Made by a program: the position numbers and the translations under genes. The notes under the pieces are model-generated. The model saw only the letters and a list, made by a program, of their open reading frames with translations. It was not told the origin of the DNA and ran no database searches. From positions 19,930-83,929 of the forward strand of contig NZ_CAKTFO010000011.1 of NCBI RefSeq assembly GCF_934560975.1: a stretch of 64,000 nucleotides of DNA, in the 5' to 3' direction. Position 1 is the stretch's first letter; every line of letters starts with the position of its first letter. Shown here piece by piece: positions 59,278-64,000 of the stretch. This stretch comes from an uncultured Sphingomonas sp. GTDB taxonomy: Bacteria > Pseudomonadota > Alphaproteobacteria > Sphingomonadales > Sphingomonadaceae.

Positions 59278-59808
59278 CTACCCGATCAGACCGGTTGCCA
59301 TAACCTTGGTCATAGCGGCGTCCGCTCGATCGCCGCGCGCATTGTCGCCGGCATGGCGGTGGTACTCGCGCACGCTCTTGGCCGGTGATCGCCATGCCCT
59401 CTTCATCGGCGCATCCGGCCTCGCGATGGCGGCGAGCGGCGGATTACGAAGCCCGTGTGGCGAACAGTGCGGAAGATCGGCAGCGCGGCGGGCGCGCTTC
59501 ATCATCCCATGGAAGCCCTGCGGGGTGAACGCGCCGCCTTTCTTCGGTTTCAGGAGCAGCACCACGCCCGACCGCTCAGCTTCGCGCGCGTCGCGAAGCG
59601 GGGTCACGATCTGAACGTCGACAGCGTTGTTCGTCTTGCTCCGGTCCAATTGTATGCGACCGGTCGCGATTGTCGCATGCGTCATCAGGCGAACGTCGTC
59701 GCTCCATGGCGCGCCATAGAGGAGGAGCGCGAACGCCAGGCAAGGCCTGGTACCTAGCGGGTGCTTGGCTTCAAGAGAAGCCAGCTCATCCTCGGTCCAA
59801 GCCGTCGT
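59278..59808 (-). pseudogene. Decayed tyrosine recombinase (integrase), C-terminal part
   Basis: In one minus-strand frame from 59808 the sequence reads TAWTEDELASLEAKHPLGTR, then LAFALLLYGAPWSDDVRLM, GRIQLDRSKTNNAVDVQIV and GFHGMMKRARRAADLPHCSP HGLR, the core of a phage-type tyrosine recombinase. The catalytic Arg expected in LYtGqRrSD is lost (APWSDD). After HGLR the match shifts frame (MAITGQ in another frame, then SVREYHRHAGDNARGDRADA back in the first). A TAA at 59809 and the missing N-terminal domain confirm truncation. It points towards the tRNA-Gln, as island integrases do. Confidence 0.75.
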
Positions 59809-59831
59809 TTAACGTCCGCGATCCCAGCAAG

Positions 59832-61808
59832 TCACATCTTCATTGCCTTGCGCAGAAACCCGTCGCTTTGTTCCAACAATTGCGTCCGGGCATCGGCATC
59901 CTCAAGATAGTGGTCCAGCCCTTCGAAGGTCATGAGTTCGGCTGGCTTCCCTGCCGCCCGCAGGCGCGCGAGCATCAGCATCGACTGAGCGTAGTTGACG
60001 TTTGCGTCGAGCGTGCCGTGTGCCAGCAGCACCGGCGCGGCGAACGAGGCGGCATTCGCGGCCGGCGAGGCCGTTGCGGGCTGCTGTCCGATATAGCCGG
60101 CTTGCACGCGTGAATCGCTGAAGCTCTCACGGTCGGTTACCACCGTCGACAGTTCGGTCACGGGCGCAACCGCCACGATCGCCCTGAACAGCTTGGGGTC
60201 GAGCACCACCGACTCAAGCGCGGCATAGCCGCCGTAGGACCAGCCGAACACCGCCAGCTTGTCCTGGTCGGCAATTCCTTCCGACACGAGCCAGCGGCCA
60301 GCGTCGTTGACGTCTCCAACTGCCGTCTTCCACGCCCGGAAACCATTTTGCATAAGATAATCGTCGCCGTAGCCGGCCGAACCGCGGTAATTGGGCTGGA
60401 GCACCGCATAGCCGCGCGCGGCGTAGAATTGCGCGAGCCAGTCAAAACCCCATTCATCCCGCGCTGACGGTCCACCATGCGGCATGACGATCGCCGGCAG
60501 CCCTTTGCGCGGTCCGTCCGGCGGCAAGGTCAGATACCCTGGAATGGTGGAGCCATCGCCTATCTTGATCCGCACTGGCTGCACGGCCGCGAGCTTGCGG
60601 CCCTCCAACTCGGGGCGCGTCAGCATCAGCACCTGCAGCCGCTTCGCTGCCTTGTCGAAGAGGAAGTAGCGGCCCGGGTCGGTGTCAGCGGAGGCGTGGA
60701 CCAGCAGCTTGTTTCCGTCGGTGCTCGCATCGACTATATCGACCTGCGGCAGCTTGGGCAGCGCCTTGCGCAGTGACGCCACCATTGCGTTCACCTGCGG
60801 GTCCAGATATTCCGCGACGCGCTTTTCGGTGACGTACGTGTAGCCGACGACCCGACGATCCCGCCCGACCCGGACCAGCCCGTCTATATCGACGTCCGGC
60901 CGGCTGGAAACCAGAGTTTCGCGCTCGCTGCCGTCCAAAGCATGTGTGTAGAGCGCCAGCCGCCCGTTCAACTTGCGCAGCCCGAAGGCGACGTTCTTTT
61001 CCGGGTCGACGGCGTAGGGATTAAAGCCCTCGTTGGTAACCGTGTTGAAGGTACTCAGCGCGGTCCAGTCCTTCCCGATCGGACGGTAGCGGTAGACGAT
61101 GTTACCGCTCCACTGGTTGGTTTGGCCACGCACATCGTAATAGCCGATGAGCCGTACGTTGCCCCTGCCGTCGGTTTGATATTCTACCGCGTTCGGCCGC
61201 GGCTGTTCCACGACCGCCTTCGCTCCAGTACGTGTGTCGATACGGTCGACGGCAAGACCGTCCCGGCGCGATCCGATGTTGGTGCCGGTCTGTTCGGTGC
61301 GTGCATAGGCTCGCACCATCAGCACCTGGCCGTCGGTGCCCGGCAGCCAGTCGATGACGCCTCCGCCATAGAAGGAGTTGCGGCGCTGGTTCGTCTGCTT
61401 GTTGGTCAGCATACGCACGTTGCCGCCGCTCTCATCGACGGCCAGCACGCGCGAGTAGGAAAGAGGCCGGGTCGCGTCGGGCGTTTTGACCATCCCCCAA
61501 ATCGTGCATACCAACCGCGTCTCCGACACCCAGCGACAATCGCGCAGGCGGTCCGGCGTTCCCGGCACCACGAGTGCAGGCTTCGGCACCGAGCCTTCTG
61601 CCGCCGGCATAGTGAAGAGCGTCGCTCCCTGTCCCTTGGCTGGCGCGATGAAGGCAATCTTGCTGCCGTCAGGTGACAGGCTGAGTTGCTCGACGCCCTC
61701 GCGCGCGCCGAACGCTACCGCATCGGCATGCACGTCCCCGATTGCTTCCGCGCTCTGCGCAACCATCAGCAGCGCCACCGCGCCGAGCAATTCTACCCGC
61801 CGGTTCAT
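59832..61808 (-). CDS. S9 family prolyl-oligopeptidase-like peptidase
   Basis: 658 residues: signal peptide (to about AQSAEA, 25), a beta-propeller region with repeats such as VEQLSLSPDGSKIAFIAPAK, and a C-terminal alpha/beta hydrolase with VMPHGGPSARDEWGFDWLAQ, the nucleophile Ser in VFGWSYGGYAAL, an Asp in LAHGTLDANVNY and the His in FEGLDHYLED. An exported dipeptidyl- or acyl-peptidase is expected. ATG at 61808 has GGGGGA upstream. It lies right of the tRNA and the integrase remnant and may have arrived with an island. Confidence 0.92.
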   Translation of the reverse strand: MNRRVELLGAVALLMVAQSAEAIGDVHADAVAFGAREGVEQLSLSPDGSKIAFIAPAKGQGATLFTMPAAEGSVPKPALVVPGTPDRLRDCRWVSETRLVCTIWGMVKTPDATRPLSYSRVLAVDESGGNVRMLTNKQTNQRRNSFYGGGVIDWLPGTDGQVLMVRAYARTEQTGTNIGSRRDGLAVDRIDTRTGAKAVVEQPRPNAVEYQTDGRGNVRLIGYYDVRGQTNQWSGNIVYRYRPIGKDWTALSTFNTVTNEGFNPYAVDPEKNVAFGLRKLNGRLALYTHALDGSERETLVSSRPDVDIDGLVRVGRDRRVVGYTYVTEKRVAEYLDPQVNAMVASLRKALPKLPQVDIVDASTDGNKLLVHASADTDPGRYFLFDKAAKRLQVLMLTRPELEGRKLAAVQPVRIKIGDGSTIPGYLTLPPDGPRKGLPAIVMPHGGPSARDEWGFDWLAQFYAARGYAVLQPNYRGSAGYGDDYLMQNGFRAWKTAVGDVNDAGRWLVSEGIADQDKLAVFGWSYGGYAALESVVLDPKLFRAIVAVAPVTELSTVVTDRESFSDSRVQAGYIGQQPATASPAANAASFAAPVLLAHGTLDANVNYAQSMLMLARLRAAGKPAELMTFEGLDHYLEDADARTQLLEQSDGFLRKAMKM

Positions 61809-62178
61809 GGTCCCGTCCCCCATGTATGTCCCCGACTAGCTCTAAGCACGTAGGCTGGCATCTCGCCAAGTCCTCTTGTCCAGGTGTTTGATCCCGCGCT
61901 GTGGTAGCACGCTCGTCTCCAAAGAACACGAAGCCCGCCCAGATTCGAGTTGTGCAAGCCGATGTCCAAGCAGCGTCGCCCGCGTGACCGGGCGACTGCG
62001 AGTGGGCGGGTCCAGCCTGACGATGTCACGGACGCGGCTTGGATCAGGACTGTCAGCTGTGCTCGGGAGCCTTCAACAAACGATCATTCGTTCATCTGCG
62101 CTGAATTGAGTTGCAAGTAGTTGCGGCAATCCACGATCCCGATTTGCATACCACGGGCCGATCGCCATAGAGGGATCT
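61809..62178. other. Intergenic stretch without a supported gene
   Basis: About 370 bases between divergent genes. No protein-like frame with a ribosome site is seen. It must hold both promoters. AGAGGGA at 62169-62175 is the ribosome site of the LysE gene. Composition is less GC-rich near 62080-62160. Confidence 0.5.
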
Positions 62179-62799
62179 ATGACCGAACATTCACTGCTTG
62201 CGGTGTACGTCGCCTATTCCATTGCGGCCGGTAGTCCGGGCCCTAGCAACCTGGCCATCATGAACGTGGCCATGGGGCGAGGACGACGCCACGCGCTCGC
62301 GCTGGGCGCAGGCGTCATCACCATGTCGGCAGCTTGGGGCCTGATCGCAGCTACCGGCTTGTCGGCACTGCTGACGCGGTATGCGCAGGCCTTGGTGATC
62401 CTCAAGATCGCGGGCGGTGTGTACCTCCTGTGGCTGGGGTTCAAGGCGGCGCGCTCGGCCCTGTCGGCGCAGCAAGCCTCCTCGACCAAGGCGGGCGCCG
62501 CCGTGAGCTACCCCGCTCTGTATCGCCGCGGCGTGCTGATGCACCTGGGAAATCCGAAGTCGGTTCTCGCCTGGCTCGCCATCATGTCGCTGGGTGTCGG
62601 GCCCGAGGCGGCGACCGGTCATGTCGCCGCGGCATATGGCGGTTGCGTGATGCTCGGTTTGGTGATCTTCGCCAGCTACGCGTTGTTGTTCTCCACCGAG
62701 CCGCTGGTTCGCGGCTATGCCCGTGCTCGGCGGTATATCGAGGGCACACTCGCAATCGTCTTCGCAGGCGCCGGCACCCGCCTCATCCTCTCGCGCTGA
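62179..62799 (+). CDS. LysE family amino-acid exporter
   Basis: 206 residues with six predicted helices. The LysE/RhtB signature is SIAAGSPGPSNLAIMNVAMG at about 14-33, with GVYLLWLGFKAARSA, LMHLGNPKSVLAWLAIMSL and the C-terminal IEGTLAIVFAGAGTRLIL. These transporters export amino acids or analogues. It starts at 62179 and is 10 bases from the DapA-like gene, so an exporter-lyase operon is likely. Confidence 0.92.
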   Translation: MTEHSLLAVYVAYSIAAGSPGPSNLAIMNVAMGRGRRHALALGAGVITMSAAWGLIAATGLSALLTRYAQALVILKIAGGVYLLWLGFKAARSALSAQQASSTKAGAAVSYPALYRRGVLMHLGNPKSVLAWLAIMSLGVGPEAATGHVAAAYGGCVMLGLVIFASYALLFSTEPLVRGYARARRYIEGTLAIVFAGAGTRLILSR

Positions 62800-62809
62800 A
62801 AGGGTAAGA

Positions 62810-63709
62810 ATGGCCGGCACGCTCTTCACGGGGCTTTGCGCCTTCCCGCTGACCCCTGCGGATAGCGACGGTGTGGTCAACACGCGCGCGTTTGCAGCCT
62901 TGATTGATCGCCTGTGCGTCGCCGGCGTGGACTCGATTGGCATTCTGGGGAGCACCGGCCTTTACGCCTACCTCGATCGCGCCGAGCGCGTGCACGCCGT
63001 CCACGCAGCCGTCGAGGCGGTCGCCGGACGCGTGCCGCTGATCGTTGGCATAGGCGCATTGCGGACCAGTTGGTCGGTAGAGCTGGCGAGGGAGGCCGAA
63101 CGGGCCGGAGCGCAGGGCCTGCTCCTTGCTCCCATGTCGTACACGCCGCTGACCGTGCGGGAAGTTGCCGGCCACTACCGCGCCGTGGCGGGTGCGACCG
63201 CTCTGCCGCTTTGCATCTACAACAATCCGGGCACTACCGGCTTCACCTTTCCGGACGCGCTGATCGGTGAGCTGGCGCATGTTCCCGGAATTGCCGCCAT
63301 CAAGATGCCCTTGCCGGAGGGCGACGACTTTGCAGGCGAGATCGGAAGGCTGCGCAAGCTCGTGCCTCAAGGTTTCAGAATTGGCTACAGCGGCGATTGG
63401 GGTGCTGCGCCATCACTGCTCGCGGGTGGAGCGGCTTGGTACAGCGTGGTTGCGGGGCTCCTGCCTGTCGAGGCATTGCGAATGACCCGCGCCGCGCAGA
63501 ACGGAGCCGCCGCAGAGACGGCGCGCTTGCAAGCCGCGTTCGAGCCTTTGTGGCGCCTCTTTCAAGCACATGGCAGCCTGCGGCTCATGTATGGGATTGC
63601 CGAACGCCTGAATCTCGACGTGGAAGAGCCGCCATTGCCTATCCAGAAAGTCGATGCTCCAACGGCGCGGGCATTGGACGCTGCTTTGGACCAGCTGATA
63701 AACGCGTAA
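62810..63709 (+). CDS. Dihydrodipicolinate synthase/N-acetylneuraminate lyase family protein
   Basis: 299 residues of the DapA/NanA class I aldolase family. GILGSTGLYAYLDRAERVHA replaces the usual GTTGE-type loop near 44-63, the catalytic Tyr is in LCIYNNPGTTGF and the Schiff-base Lys in IAAIKMPLPEGDD near 164. The altered substrate loop (GSTGLYAYL) argues against true DapA; a lyase for a keto-acid or amino-acid derivative is more likely. RBS AAAGGG upstream. Operon with the LysE exporter. Confidence 0.9.
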   Translation: MAGTLFTGLCAFPLTPADSDGVVNTRAFAALIDRLCVAGVDSIGILGSTGLYAYLDRAERVHAVHAAVEAVAGRVPLIVGIGALRTSWSVELAREAERAGAQGLLLAPMSYTPLTVREVAGHYRAVAGATALPLCIYNNPGTTGFTFPDALIGELAHVPGIAAIKMPLPEGDDFAGEIGRLRKLVPQGFRIGYSGDWGAAPSLLAGGAAWYSVVAGLLPVEALRMTRAAQNGAAAETARLQAAFEPLWRLFQAHGSLRLMYGIAERLNLDVEEPPLPIQKVDAPTARALDAALDQLINA

Positions 63710-63929
63710 GCCGCCTGCGCGCCGCCACACCAGCGACGACCCGTTCCCTGACCTGCAGGGCTGTTTTCGGCTGTCCAGCTTCGGCCAATTACCCATGTAA
63801 GGTGCAAGGAAGCATTGCGCGGTAGGTTCCGGCCGATGCGTTACCTGCTCCGCCCGAGCCAGTGCCCATAAACGGGATACACACGGCGGCTCGAATGTCA
63901 TTCGGCGCCTGCGTTGATGCCGAGTGACG

Positions 63930-64000
63930 TGACCCCCGTTTATTCATCCAGTTGGAACTAGAAACCGGCCCTTCGAAGGGACGGACGGAATGAAGCGGAA
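63930..64000 (+). mobile_element. Possible left end of an IS3-family insertion sequence (cut by window edge)
   Basis: TGACCCCCGTTTATTCATCC could be a terminal inverted repeat (IS3 ends start TG). After it come an 8-bp palindrome CCTTCGAAGG, a GGACGGA ribosome site and ATGAAGCGGAA at 63990, matching the MKR(K/N) start common in IS3-type orfA transposase genes. Only three codons are visible, so this is tentative. Bases 63710-63929 before it contain no recognisable gene. Confidence 0.4.

Noticed and set aside
63413..63901. 162-codon minus-strand frame over the end of the DapA-like gene
   Set aside because: Mostly antisense to the lyase gene, with no domain or start signal.

Overview
The window reads as a chromosomal segment of a high-GC alphaproteobacterium of the order Sphingomonadales, most likely Sphingomonas or a close relative. 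The grounds are two PEP-CTERM anchored secreted proteins, one of them with the PEPxxWA form typical of sphingomonads, a full-length CtrA regulator together with its small antagonist SciP (DUF1153), a GTTC-N7-GTTC alphaproteobacterial LexA box in front of uvrA, and protein sequences of sphingomonad type throughout. Nearly all genes are ordinary core genes packed tightly on both strands, with many 1-4 base stop/start overlaps.

Layout. 1-7.2 kb: a cut-off secreted protein, galE, a pirin-wrbA pair divergent from a LysR regulator, ligA, a SIMPL protein and a GlsB-type membrane protein. 7.3-13 kb: sciP, mnmA, then a five-gene chain on the minus strand in which every gene overlaps the next by ATGA: antitoxin, VapC-like toxin, glutaryl-CoA dehydrogenase, pdxH and a PhzF-like protein, headed by a 26-bp near-perfect palindrome; then an HNH nuclease. 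13.2-19.8 kb: gluQRS, a HIG1 protein, PduO-type adenosyltransferase, egtB-egtD (ergothioneine), hydroxyacyl-CoA dehydrogenase, a queuosine-precursor transporter and argB. 19.8-23.2 kb: a soluble chemoreceptor, yggT-folD and marC. 23.2-30.3 kb: a cell-surface glycosylation cluster (three GT-C-like membrane proteins around gtrA, a GT2 glycosyltransferase and a methyltransferase). 30.3-34.4 kb: a PLP sulfur-amino-acid enzyme with a 26-residue membrane microprotein directly upstream, DUF3297, a dihydroorotase-like amidohydrolase and ygfZ. 34.5-41.6 kb: two convergent PEP-CTERM genes, acnA, DUF4142 and an esterase.

41.7-43.7 kb looks like accessory DNA: relBE, the tail end of a broken gene and a visibly AT-rich AAA/STAND-type ATPase gene next to uvrA. 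46.9-52.4 kb: DUF3597, a cupredoxin, arfB, phoX and ctrA. 52.6-59 kb: a CaiB CoA-transferase, a three-gene phosphorelay operon, yjbQ, rlmE and ppx/gppA. At 59.2 kb a tRNA-Gln(CTG) is followed by a decayed tyrosine recombinase whose 3' end points at the tRNA. This is a likely old integration site, and the S9 peptidase, LysE exporter, DapA-like lyase and possible IS3 end to its right may be island DNA.

Regulatory logic visible in the sequence: CtrA-type boxes (TTAA-N7-TTAA or one mismatch) lie in front of ctrA itself, the chemoreceptor gene and the PEP-CTERM serine protease, so the cell-cycle regulator encoded here probably controls motility and surface genes in the same window. The best candidates for something new are the toxin-antitoxin-headed metabolic operon, the orphan AT-rich ATPase gene, the GtrA/GT-C cluster and the conserved-looking membrane microprotein.
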